From Fulvivirgaceae bacterium JP3-4 (lineage in GTDB: Bacteria > Bacteroidota > Bacteroidia > Cytophagales > Cyclobacteriaceae): a stretch of DNA of 64,000 nucleotides. The notes under the pieces were generated by a model. The model was not told the DNA's origin and searched no databases. It saw only the letters and a list, made by a program, of their open reading frames with translations. The DNA lies in NCBI GenBank assembly GCA_029309925.1, contig JARKND010000004.1:186001-250000 (forward strand). Direction: 5' to 3'. This document shows, in pieces, positions 1 through 8,088 of this stretch. Within the stretch, counting starts at the first letter, position 1. Every line of letters starts with the position of its first letter. A program made the position numbers and the translations under genes.

Positions 1-49
1 CAAAAACGGTTAACGTTAGACAAAACAGAATTTTTGCAGCGTGTCTCAT
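1..49 (-). CDS. Partial secreted protein, N-terminus only
   Basis: Only the first 16 codons are inside the window; the gene continues past the left edge. The reading starts at ATG (49 to 47) and gives MRHAAKILFCLTLTVF: a short basic N-region followed by a hydrophobic stretch, as in a Sec signal peptide. A GGAG lies just upstream of the ATG. Nothing can be said about the mature protein. The call rests only on the signal-peptide look and the open frame, so it could be chance. Confidence 0.4.
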   Translation of the reverse strand, partial: MRHAAKILFCLTLTVF

Positions 50-579
50 GCTCCATCAGGTTTAATCAGGTTGGTAAATAAAGGCGGGGCGATCTTCAGG
101 TCAATCGTTCCCGATCTGTAATTGCTTACACTACAAAAGTGCAGCAATAGAAATTTTTTTTTCTTTTACTCTGGGTAGTAAGGGCTCGTCTGTAAGAATT
201 TTTAAAATGTCGGAAGTTGATCGACTAGAATCAGAAAGCAACGGAGCGGCCATACGCGAATTGATGCGTCACGCTGATTTTCGACTGCCGGTTAAGTGAA
301 CGTTATCGGCCGATGAGTTACATGATCGTCCGGAGAGATCCGATTACTTTTGGATTGTCAAAAAGTATTAACATACGATACTGCCGCTTCATTGCCTTCC
401 GAACGTTCCCTTCTGTAGTGCCGTTTCCCCAGTCTCATGAAACCATGGATGTAATTTTTTAATACAGTTTTAAGAAACTTTATTTCTTCTTTTAAAATTT
501 ACGGCTGTTCCTTAGCTGAACTACACGGCTGTCGCTTCCTAAAGAATTGATATTTCGGCTGAATGTGTGAAAAGGAACT
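50..579. other. Intergenic stretch without recognisable gene
   Basis: About 530 bases between the left-edge gene and the AI-2E family gene, which both lie on the minus strand. I see no convincing gene, no T-tailed hairpin and no array of the kind found elsewhere in the window. It should hold the promoter of the left-edge gene, but no clear -7/-33 pair stands out. Confidence 0.5.
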
Positions 580-1719
580 TTACTCTCGGGATTTCGGTGA
601 TTTCTTTTTTGTGCCGATGTGAAGTTTCTCTTTCACCCAGAGGGTAATTTTTGAAGGCTTTTTTGCATCGGGATCGCCAATCACAAAGCCGATTGGCTTC
701 AATGGCTCGACATGATCACAGATAATTTTGATGATGCCCATCATTGGAAGGAACAGTATCATACCTGCCACGCCCCAGATCATACCGCCCGCGATGATGC
801 TTAGAATGGACGTCAGCGCGCTGAGGCTCACCTCTCCACCGACAATATTGGGTTCAATGAAATAATTGTCCATCGTTTGGATCACGAACATAACGAGCAC
901 CGCCATCAGGGCCGGCTGCATGGAGTCTTCCGTAACGAGAGCCATGAAGACTGGAAATAATCCTCCAAGCACAGTTCCTACATACGGTATGAGGGTAAGG
1001 AGTGCCGCAACGCCTGCCAGCAAAATGGCGTTTTTAATTCCAACGATGCTCAATCCTATAGAATAGAGAATCCAGATAATAGTAATGGACATTGCCCGAC
1101 CCGTGAGATACTTCTGGGAAACTGTGCTGATGTCGTTCACCACTTTCTTTACCTTTCCCTCGTCTTCATCCTTATAAAGTCGTAGAAAGAACGATTCGTA
1201 TTTCTCTTTGCTGAAGATAAACAGGAAAGTAAAAACCAACGTAAGGATAATTCCAGCGACAGCGGAAGTAATGCCGGACAGCACGCGCGTCACCATGCTG
1301 CCGCCTTTCTTCGACTGCGACTGCGACTCCTGTGCTTTCTTAGCCTGCTCTTTTACAACTTCCTCCTGACGCTTTTCGGAAACACCATATCGTTTCTCAA
1401 TGTAATCCTGCCCCTTTGCAATCATCTCGGTGCCCTTCTGCTTGATCTTGTCAATGTCTTTTCCAAAAGTTGCAATCTGCGCCCCGATGATAAGCACCAT
1501 TCCTACGACTACAGCCGCCAGGATCAGTACACAACTTAAAGTTGAAAGCGCTCGTGGGAATCCCCAAGAGTCCAGTTTCCTGCACAACGGGGCCATCAGC
1601 ATCGCAAGCATTGCTGCGAATACGATAGGTATGATAAAACTTCTTCCGAAGTACATCACTACCACAGCCAACACAAAAAAGAAAAGATACTGATTAACGC
1701 GTCCGAAAATTTCTTTCAT
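580..1719 (-). CDS. AI-2E family transporter (PerM/YdiK-like)
   Basis: This is a polytopic inner-membrane protein of the AI-2E exporter (PerM) superfamily. The start at ATG 1719 gives 379 aa; a GTG at 1758 would add 13 residues and is less likely. A hydrophobic N-terminal block is followed by a hydrophilic, strongly charged cytoplasmic or coiled region (residues ~95-140, rich in K, E and Q). The C-terminal half has the family's hydrophobic helices, including a GLFPVFMAL segment and a conserved NYFIEPNIVGG segment. Substrates of the family vary (AI-2, Na+/H+ exchange, small solutes) and cannot be read from the sequence. The gene stands alone, followed by cysM about 150 bases upstream on the same strand. 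Confidence 0.85.
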   Translation of the reverse strand: MKEIFGRVNQYLFFFVLAVVVMYFGRSFIIPIVFAAMLAMLMAPLCRKLDSWGFPRALSTLSCVLILAAVVVGMVLIIGAQIATFGKDIDKIKQKGTEMIAKGQDYIEKRYGVSEKRQEEVVKEQAKKAQESQSQSKKGGSMVTRVLSGITSAVAGIILTLVFTFLFIFSKEKYESFFLRLYKDEDEGKVKKVVNDISTVSQKYLTGRAMSITIIWILYSIGLSIVGIKNAILLAGVAALLTLIPYVGTVLGGLFPVFMALVTEDSMQPALMAVLVMFVIQTMDNYFIEPNIVGGEVSLSALTSILSIIAGGMIWGVAGMILFLPMMGIIKIICDHVEPLKPIGFVIGDPDAKKPSKITLWVKEKLHIGTKKKSPKSRE

Positions 1720-1875
1720 ACCGATGTAAAACTCATCAGTATGTTCATAAAAAGTCACTCCAACCGATCAGGCCCGAAAAAACAGTGCAACAAAATGCTG
1801 TGACACGAAAAAAAGCTGAATGACGCGAGGTCTGGCTTCGTCTTTTCTTAACTGGCGTAGATTTCTTTACCCACC

Positions 1876-2754
1876 TTAAGAAAACAGGTCCGAGCTGAGG
1901 TAGCGGTCTCCCCTGTCACATACGATGAAGACGATGACGCCCTGCTCGATTTCGGCTGCAATTTTCATCGCAGCGCTCAAAGCACCACCGCTACTCATAC
2001 CGGCAAGGATCCCTTCCTCTTTTGCCAGTCGCTTCGTAAAAGTCCGCGCATCCGCTTCCTTCACATCCACGGTACGATCGACACGCTGAGGTTCAAAAAT
2101 CTTCGGAAGGAATTCAGGAGACCATCTTCTGATACCGGGAATGCAAGAGCCTTCGGTGGGTTGCGTCCCAACAATCTGGATTTTAGGATTCTGTTCTTTC
2201 AGGTAACGCGAAACACCCATGATGGTTCCGGTCGTGCCCATGGCTGAAACAAAATGCGTAACGGTCCCCTGCGTGTCGCGCCAGATCTCAGGACCCGTAG
2301 TGCGATAATGCATTTTATAGTTGTCAGCGTTCGCAAACTGATTGAGCATGTGGTAACCTTCTTTGGCCGCCATCTCCTCAGCGAGTTGTCGCGAATACTC
2401 AATTGTTTTTGCCGAAGGCGTCAGAATTACTTTGGCACCGTACGCTTCCATGGCAAGCACGCGTTCGCGGGTAGAATTATCCGGCATGATGAGCGTCATA
2501 TGAACACCCATCAGTCGCGCAATCATCGCTAAAGCAATTCCGGTGTTGCCGCTTGTTGCTTCAACGAGCTTATCTCCTTTTTCGATTTCGCCACGATCGA
2601 GCGCGCCTTTGATCATGCCAAATGCAGCACGGTCTTTCACACTCCCACCCGGGTTATCACCTTCCAGCTTGCCAAGAATCTTGACGTTTTTATTTACCGG
2701 GATATGTTCGAGCTCAACAAGCCGTGTATTTCCAATGAGGTCAATAAGTTTCAT
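1876..2754 (-). CDS. cysM: Cysteine synthase B, O-acetylserine sulfhydrylase
   Basis: PLP-dependent enzyme that makes cysteine from O-acetylserine and sulfide (the B type can also use thiosulfate). The start at ATG 2754 gives 292 aa beginning MKLIDLIGNTRLVEL; the frame is open further upstream, but that part reads into cysE and is not family-like. PLP features are visible: GGSVKDRAA carries the Schiff-base lysine, EATSGNTG is the substrate loop, and GTTGT binds phosphate. The C-terminus VCDRGDRYLS is typical of CysM. The gene begins 16 bases after the cysE stop, so the two form a cysEM operon making cysteine from serine. Confidence 0.95.
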   Translation of the reverse strand: MKLIDLIGNTRLVELEHIPVNKNVKILGKLEGDNPGGSVKDRAAFGMIKGALDRGEIEKGDKLVEATSGNTGIALAMIARLMGVHMTLIMPDNSTRERVLAMEAYGAKVILTPSAKTIEYSRQLAEEMAAKEGYHMLNQFANADNYKMHYRTTGPEIWRDTQGTVTHFVSAMGTTGTIMGVSRYLKEQNPKIQIVGTQPTEGSCIPGIRRWSPEFLPKIFEPQRVDRTVDVKEADARTFTKRLAKEEGILAGMSSGGALSAAMKIAAEIEQGVIVFIVCDRGDRYLSSDLFS

Positions 2755-2770
2755 CTGTGCTGATCGCTTT

Positions 2771-3607
2771 TCAATTTTTGAATACCACCACATCGGTCTC
2801 GCCAGTCTGACCATTGAACATCTTCGACTGGTAGTAAATTTTTGAATTGGCCGGAACACTTCGCGTCAGCCAAACATTTCCACCGATGATGCTGTTGGCA
2901 CCGATCACCGTTTCTCCGCCAAGTATCGTTGCTCCGGCATAGACCACGACATTGTCCTCGAGTGTCGGGTGTCGTTTCTTTTCAGCATCTTCCTTACTTA
3001 CGCTGAGCGCCCCCAGGGTTACGCCCTGGTATAGTTTGACATGGTTTCCAATGACCGCAGTTTCTCCAATGACGATGCCAGTGCCGTGATCGATACAGAA
3101 ATGTTTTCCGATTCGTGCGGCAGGATGTATGTCAATTCCGGTTTTGCTGTGCGCGTGTTCAGTAATGATCCTCGGGACTTCAGCAACGCCATGCTGATGC
3201 AGAAAATGCGCGACACGATAGGCAGAGATCGCATAGAAACCCGGATAAGTCCGGATCACTTCGCTCCTGCTCTTTGCAGCGGGGTCCCCTTCAAACATTG
3301 CGTCCACGTCATCGTTGATCGTGGCGTAAATTTCAGGAAGGGAGTCAAAAAAAGCAGACGTGATCTCGTCAGATCCTGCCTTTCCGCGCTGCGGACTGTT
3401 TTTCAGAATGCGTTGAAGTTCCGTCTGGAGGCTTTCAAGGTGCTTTTTGAACTCTTCTTCTGTCTGAAAAGAAAGTTTTGCAAAATCGGCAAACAATGTT
3501 CCGAGTAAATCTGTAAAAAAAGCGCTAACTTCTGAGGGCGTTGGACACGAAGGACAGGACTTGTGCGTATGGAAAAGCTTGTGCAAAAATGTTGGATCCA
3601 TAGCCAT
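2771..3607 (-). CDS. cysE: Serine O-acetyltransferase
   Basis: Acetyl-CoA:serine acetyltransferase, the first step of cysteine synthesis. It has 278 aa: a helical N-terminal domain (residues 1-~150), then a left-handed beta-helix of hexapeptide repeats. The catalytic region shows DIHPAARIG and IDHGTGIVIGETAVIG. The start at ATG 3607 is followed two codons later by a second ATG (3601). The C-terminus is somewhat extended (SKMFNGQTGETDVVVFKN), so docking of the C-terminal peptide into CysM may differ from the enteric CysK case. The gene is first in the cysE-cysM operon and diverges from the small gene at 3825. Confidence 0.95.
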   Translation of the reverse strand: MAMDPTFLHKLFHTHKSCPSCPTPSEVSAFFTDLLGTLFADFAKLSFQTEEEFKKHLESLQTELQRILKNSPQRGKAGSDEITSAFFDSLPEIYATINDDVDAMFEGDPAAKSRSEVIRTYPGFYAISAYRVAHFLHQHGVAEVPRIITEHAHSKTGIDIHPAARIGKHFCIDHGTGIVIGETAVIGNHVKLYQGVTLGALSVSKEDAEKKRHPTLEDNVVVYAGATILGGETVIGANSIIGGNVWLTRSVPANSKIYYQSKMFNGQTGETDVVVFKN

Positions 3608-3824
3608 AGTTAGCGGTTTAAAACACGATCATCAAAAATTTAACAAAGTTTTAACAGTAGCTGGACGAATTGGGGTATTTGCAATCGTTACGGAATCAGG
3701 TACTTGTATAACACGAAAGGCAACCCGAAAAGTTTTTCCGAATGGAAACGCAGGGTGGCATAATTATATAACCGAAGGGTAGCAAGTGACAGTAGTTGTC
3801 AGACTTAATCCCCATTTTTACCCT

Positions 3825-4160
3825 ATGGAACTAAATACGGTTGGCACCCAATGGACAGACGAACGAATCATTGACCTCGTTCGGAAACTCCGCAACGACC
3901 TCATCAAAGATTTCCTTGACGAGCGCCACCTGAAAGAATATGCAGATCAGCAGTTCCGTGTGCGCGATCTTACGCCCGTGAAAATAGAGTTCATCAAGAA
4001 AGATCTTAAGGAATTGATGATTTCACCGGTAAACGTTAATCATTATGGTCCGCTCATGAACCAGATTCGTCTAACCGATAGTGCAGCACTTACAGAAGTA
4101 AATGAGCAGTTGTTTTACAAGGAAGTCGAGTCTGTCCTGAAACGATATCTGTACGAATAG
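3825..4160 (+). CDS. Hypothetical protein, 111 aa
   Basis: Small soluble protein of unknown function. ATG 3825 gives MELNTVGTQWTDERI; an in-frame GTG at 3786 would add 13 poorly polar residues and is less likely. The sequence is charged and probably mostly helical, with no signal peptide, membrane segment or cysteine motif. It diverges from cysE across about 215 bases and converges with the thioredoxin gene. I do not recognise the family. It could be a lineage-specific regulator or structural protein, but nothing in the sequence decides this. Confidence 0.65.
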   Translation: MELNTVGTQWTDERIIDLVRKLRNDLIKDFLDERHLKEYADQQFRVRDLTPVKIEFIKKDLKELMISPVNVNHYGPLMNQIRLTDSAALTEVNEQLFYKEVESVLKRYLYE

Positions 4161-4194
4161 CGGGTTAAGGAAATTGCCCCTGACATCCGGTCAC

Positions 4195-4515
4195 CTAATG
4201 GGCGGCCATCTCGTCAGAAAATTGTCCAATCAGATTTTTCAATTGCTGAAGCTGTTGCATGCCAGGCTGCATCCACTTCAGTTCACCGCTTTTAAAGATC
4301 GCGAACGTAGGAACGCCCGTGATCTGAAACATCTGAGCAAGCTTCTGATTTTTATCAACATCGATCTGGATGATCCTCACACGATCACCAAGGCTCGACT
4401 TGAGCTCCGCTAAGATTGGCTTCATCATCTTGCAGGGTCCGCACCATTCAGCATGAAAGTCCACCAGTGTTGGTGTTTCACTTTTGATCAAATCGGAAAA
4501 AGATGCATTCGCCAT
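4195..4515 (-). CDS. Thioredoxin family protein
   Basis: A 106-aa single-domain thioredoxin. The active site WCGPC lies at about residues 24-28 in FHAEWCGPCKMMKP, and the cis-proline loop appears as TGVPTFAIF. There is no signal peptide, so it should be a cytosolic disulfide reductase using thioredoxin reductase. The start at ATG 4515 is preferred because the nine upstream in-frame residues precede the normal thioredoxin N-terminus. The gene lies downstream of the alpha/beta hydrolase on the same strand with a 52-base gap. Whether it is the main thioredoxin cannot be told from one locus. Confidence 0.93.
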   Translation of the reverse strand: MANASFSDLIKSETPTLVDFHAEWCGPCKMMKPILAELKSSLGDRVRIIQIDVDKNQKLAQMFQITGVPTFAIFKSGELKWMQPGMQQLQQLKNLIGQFSDEMAAH

Positions 4516-4567
4516 AAACTTATATTTCACCTGACCTTGCAAAAACTATTCCGCGCCTTTGAACTCG

Positions 4568-5557
4568 CTACTTCAGCGCCATCAGCAATTCGTCAAAGAA
4601 TTCCTGGGGCCGCTCGATGTGAGGAATGTGCCCTGCATTGAACTCGATGAGCCTGCATCTTTTGATCTTACCGGCAGTCTGCTTTCCAAGCTTTGTGTAG
4701 TTGCCGTAGCTGGAACGCATTTCTTCGGGAAGTTTGTCTTTGCCCACAATAGTTTTGTCCTTTGTACCGATCATCAGCACCACGGGTACCTCGAGGTTCG
4801 AAAATTCGTACACAACAGGCTGTTCATAAATCATCTGATAGGTAAGCGCTGAAACTTTGGCATATCGTGGAAATTCCGAACTGTTTACCACGCCCGCACC
4901 GATATCAACAAGATACTCGTACTCATCTTTCCACTCGGGGAAGTACGAACTCTGATAATAGCGCCTCACACTTTCTGCTGTTGTCCGCAGTTCCTTTTCA
5001 TATTGTTCTTCCATACTGACATAGGGAACAAAAGCCTTGTAGTCTTCGAGGCCGATCGGGTTTTCGAGAACGAGTTTTTCAACTTTATGGGGATACATTA
5101 ATGCAAATCTTGTAGCAAGCATGCCTCCCATGGAATGCCCCACCACAATCACCTGCTCGAGGTCAAGCGAGTCCAGGAGCTTCCGCGTTTGCGAGGCAAG
5201 TACATGAAAGCTGTAGTGAATCACCGGCTTGCTCGACTTTCCGAAGCCGATCTGATCGGGAACAACAACACGGTAACCGCTTGCGGTGAGCGCAGTGATC
5301 ACGTCACGCCAGTAGTAACCAGCAAAATTTTTCCCATGCAGTAGCATCACCGTCTTGCCATTCGCCTGGGCCGGCTTCACATCCATGTAGGCCATGCGGA
5401 CGTCTTCGCAGCCCATCTCGAGAGAAATGAATTTTACATGATGAGGATAGCGGACATTTTCGAGGGTGATCGAAAGCGTGTCATAGTCGGGCGCATCTTT
5501 CTGTGCGAAGCTGGTAAATGAATAAAAAAGAATAAGGCTTAGTAGAATGTTGCGCAT
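4568..5557 (-). CDS. Secreted alpha/beta hydrolase
   Basis: Predicted exported serine hydrolase of the alpha/beta fold, 329 aa from ATG 5557. The N-terminal hydrophobic stretch ending FTSFAQ is a signal peptide. Catalytic features: oxyanion region LLHGKNFAG, nucleophile elbow GHSMGG (serine at about residue 138), acid in MIGTKDKT and histidine in NAGHIPHIE. The substrate is unknown; the family includes esterases, epoxide hydrolases and C-C bond hydrolases. A more upstream ATG (5590) is in frame but lies in a perfect 8-bp hairpin and would place charged residues before the signal peptide, so 5557 is preferred. The gene is 49 bases after the first FtsX-like gene. Confidence 0.88.
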   Translation of the reverse strand: MRNILLSLILFYSFTSFAQKDAPDYDTLSITLENVRYPHHVKFISLEMGCEDVRMAYMDVKPAQANGKTVMLLHGKNFAGYYWRDVITALTASGYRVVVPDQIGFGKSSKPVIHYSFHVLASQTRKLLDSLDLEQVIVVGHSMGGMLATRFALMYPHKVEKLVLENPIGLEDYKAFVPYVSMEEQYEKELRTTAESVRRYYQSSYFPEWKDEYEYLVDIGAGVVNSSEFPRYAKVSALTYQMIYEQPVVYEFSNLEVPVVLMIGTKDKTIVGKDKLPEEMRSSYGNYTKLGKQTAGKIKRCRLIEFNAGHIPHIERPQEFFDELLMALK

Positions 5558-5562
5558 GGCAA

Positions 5563-5587
5563 CACCGGCAAAAATCCTATGCCGGTG
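5563..5587 (-). promoter_or_regulatory. Hairpin directly upstream of hydrolase start
   Basis: CACCGGCA (5563-5570) and TGCCGGTG (5580-5587) form a perfect 8-bp stem with a 9-base loop. The stem ends five bases from the hydrolase ATG (5557) and begins about 20 bases after the stop of the upstream permease. No U-run follows, so it is not a classic terminator. It could be a weak terminator, an mRNA 3'-end barrier or a structure limiting translation of the hydrolase. Confidence 0.5.
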
Positions 5588-5606
5588 CATTCCATGTCAT
5601 TAATTC

Positions 5607-8015
5607 TTATTCGTAACGAAGCGACCTTGTCGGATTTGTCCTCGCGGCTTTAAGCGTGTGAATCGAGACAGTTGCCAGCGCTATGGAAACTACGACCAGG
5701 CTCGGCAATGCAAAAATCCACCACGACAGTAAGATCTTGTTTGCAAATGCATTGAGCCATCCGTCCATGATCCACCATGCGAGCGGAACGGAGACGAGAA
5801 TTGCCAGAAGCATAAGCACCAGGTAATCTTTGGTGACGAGACGCAAAATGCTTGACACGGACGCCCCCAGCACTTTTCTCACACCGATCTCCTTTGTCCG
5901 CTGTATGGCGGTGAGTGACGACAATCCGAACAACCCAAGACATGCGATGAAGATTGCGAGTGCCGAGAAAATTCCAAACACTTTCCCGAACTGCTGATCC
6001 GCTTGATATTGCTGGTTGTAGTGGTCGTCAAGGAAAAATGAAATAAAAGGATTGCCCGGAAACAATTCTTTCCACTGCTCTTCAAACCTGCTCATCGATT
6101 CTTTGACATCCGATGTTCTAAACTTGATCGAATAAAAGCCACCCGGTGCGGCCGAATAGCGGAATACCAATGGCTCGTGCTCCTTTTTCAAAGATTCCTG
6201 GTGGTAATTCTTCAGGACGCCTGCGATTGAAAAAGTATCTCCCCAGAAATAAATCTGGTCATTGATGGCATCTTCGATCTTCGCAAAGCCGAGTCGTTTT
6301 GCTGCTGCTTCGTTGATGAGTACGCGCGTCCATTCATTGCTTGTCTCACCTGAGAATCCACGACCCGCGAGCACCTTGAGGCCATACAAAGGAATGAAAT
6401 CGTGATCCATCATGATGACGCGGTACTGATTCGATTCATCCTCGCGCTGGCTCAGCCTCCGGATACCTCCCGCATTCCACCCGGGTTGTCGCCCCGGAAC
6501 AGACGAAGACGCACTAACATTGATGACTTCTGAAAATTGCTTGATCTGTTCTTTGAACACGGCAAACTTCTGCTCATAGGTGGAGTCAACAACATTTGGC
6601 GAGTTAAGGACCAGGGTCTGTTCCAGGTTGACTCCTAACTCCTGCTCCTGCATGTAGCTGATCTGACGATACACGGTGAATGTTCCGATGATCAGCGTAA
6701 TTGATGCAACGAATTGTGCGATGACCATCCCCTTTCGGAACAATACACCCTGTCCGGAATTTTTAAATCTTCCTTTCAGCACTTCAACCGGTTTATAAGC
6801 CGAAAGCACAAACGCAGGATAAATACCCGAGAGTAGCGCGCCACCAACGATCAGCCCTGCCATCCATAGCCAGAAGCTGTTCTCTTTAAACAACAAATAG
6901 TCAAGCTGGCGCCCGGTAAGTTCACTGAATGAAGGTGTAAGAACAATCACGAGTACAATCGCGATCAGCACCGCAATGGTATTCAGCAATACTGATTCGA
7001 ATAGAAATTGTTGTACTAGCTGCGCCCGGAAGCTACCCATCACCTTCCTCACGCCTACTTCCCTTGCGCGTTCGATAGACTTTGCGGTAGAAAGATTGAT
7101 GTAGTTGATCCAGGCGATCACAAGAATAAGAACGGCAACAATCGAGAGGAAGTAGGCCGACCTTCGGTTTCCGTTTGGTTTGAACTCGCCCATAAAGTCT
7201 GAGTCGAGGTGAATTGAAGTAATCGGCTGCAGATTGAAGATCATGTCTCCGTTCACGCGTTTCAGCACTTCACCCTCGCGCTTCTGGACGTAAGCTGGAA
7301 TCTTTGCTTCAAAAGTTTTGATATCAACGTTCTCCTTCAACAACAGGTACGTCAAAAATCCGTCCCATTGCCAGCTCGTCATCTGCTGCGGATTATTGAC
7401 AAGCGAAACAAAACTTTCAAACGAAAGCAGCGCATTCACTTTCATGTGCGTGTTCGCAGGGAAATCTTCGAATACGCCCGTTACCTCATAGTCGACTTTG
7501 CCGTTGTTGCGTATCGTTTTTCCGATCGGGTTCTCATCACCAAAATATTTCTTCGCCAGCGACTGCGACAACACCACCTTGAACGGTTCCTTCAGCACCG
7601 TTGAATCAACACCTTCAATAAGTTTGAATGAAAACACTTTAAAGAAATCTTCTGATGCGTAGTAGACACCCTCCTCCTTGAAGTATACATCGCCATAGGA
7701 AAAAACAGAATTGCTGTTCCGCATCCGCACAATCGTTTCGACTTCGGGAAAATTCGCCTTCAGGTCCGGGCCAATGCCGAGTGCGCCCGAAGCCCAGCGT
7801 GTGCTGATCTCACCTTTATTATACCGATCGAGTTGAAGCCGTACGATCCTGTCCTTTTTGGAATGAAAGTTATCATAGCTGAACTCGTGCAACACAAACT
7901 GCATGATCAGCATACACGCCATCATCCCGATGGCGAGTCCAAGGACGTTGATCGTTGAAAAAGCTTTGTTGCGGGAAACATACCGGAAAATCGAGGTCAG
8001 ATAATTCTTAAACAT
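5607..8015 (-). CDS. FtsX/MacB-like ABC transporter permease (copy 1 of 3)
   Basis: 802-aa membrane protein with the duplicated MacB layout: a TM helix near residue 20-45, a periplasmic core, three TM helices of a first FtsX domain (~285-420), another TM and periplasmic core, and a second FtsX domain (~680-800). Each FtsX domain carries the family motif, here AREVGVRKVMGS and KEIGVRKVLGAS. The C-terminus is NPTRSLRYE. Such proteins use ATP hydrolysis by a partner ATPase to move or release lipophilic or envelope substrates by mechanotransmission. No ATPase is in this window. It belongs to a run of three same-strand paralogues with short gaps (73 and 113 bases). Confidence 0.9.
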   Translation of the reverse strand: MFKNYLTSIFRYVSRNKAFSTINVLGLAIGMMACMLIMQFVLHEFSYDNFHSKKDRIVRLQLDRYNKGEISTRWASGALGIGPDLKANFPEVETIVRMRNSNSVFSYGDVYFKEEGVYYASEDFFKVFSFKLIEGVDSTVLKEPFKVVLSQSLAKKYFGDENPIGKTIRNNGKVDYEVTGVFEDFPANTHMKVNALLSFESFVSLVNNPQQMTSWQWDGFLTYLLLKENVDIKTFEAKIPAYVQKREGEVLKRVNGDMIFNLQPITSIHLDSDFMGEFKPNGNRRSAYFLSIVAVLILVIAWINYINLSTAKSIERAREVGVRKVMGSFRAQLVQQFLFESVLLNTIAVLIAIVLVIVLTPSFSELTGRQLDYLLFKENSFWLWMAGLIVGGALLSGIYPAFVLSAYKPVEVLKGRFKNSGQGVLFRKGMVIAQFVASITLIIGTFTVYRQISYMQEQELGVNLEQTLVLNSPNVVDSTYEQKFAVFKEQIKQFSEVINVSASSSVPGRQPGWNAGGIRRLSQREDESNQYRVIMMDHDFIPLYGLKVLAGRGFSGETSNEWTRVLINEAAAKRLGFAKIEDAINDQIYFWGDTFSIAGVLKNYHQESLKKEHEPLVFRYSAAPGGFYSIKFRTSDVKESMSRFEEQWKELFPGNPFISFFLDDHYNQQYQADQQFGKVFGIFSALAIFIACLGLFGLSSLTAIQRTKEIGVRKVLGASVSSILRLVTKDYLVLMLLAILVSVPLAWWIMDGWLNAFANKILLSWWIFALPSLVVVSIALATVSIHTLKAARTNPTRSLRYE

Positions 8016-8088
8016 AATATCAGGATATAGGGATAATACTTCCCGAATTCAAAAGGGTTACAGCTGAACAAGCTCTATTTAAGACCAG

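Noticed and set aside
207-299. 30-codon plus-strand frame MSEVDRLESESNGAA onward
   Set aside because: Too short, no neighbour context or start signal; chance is as likely.
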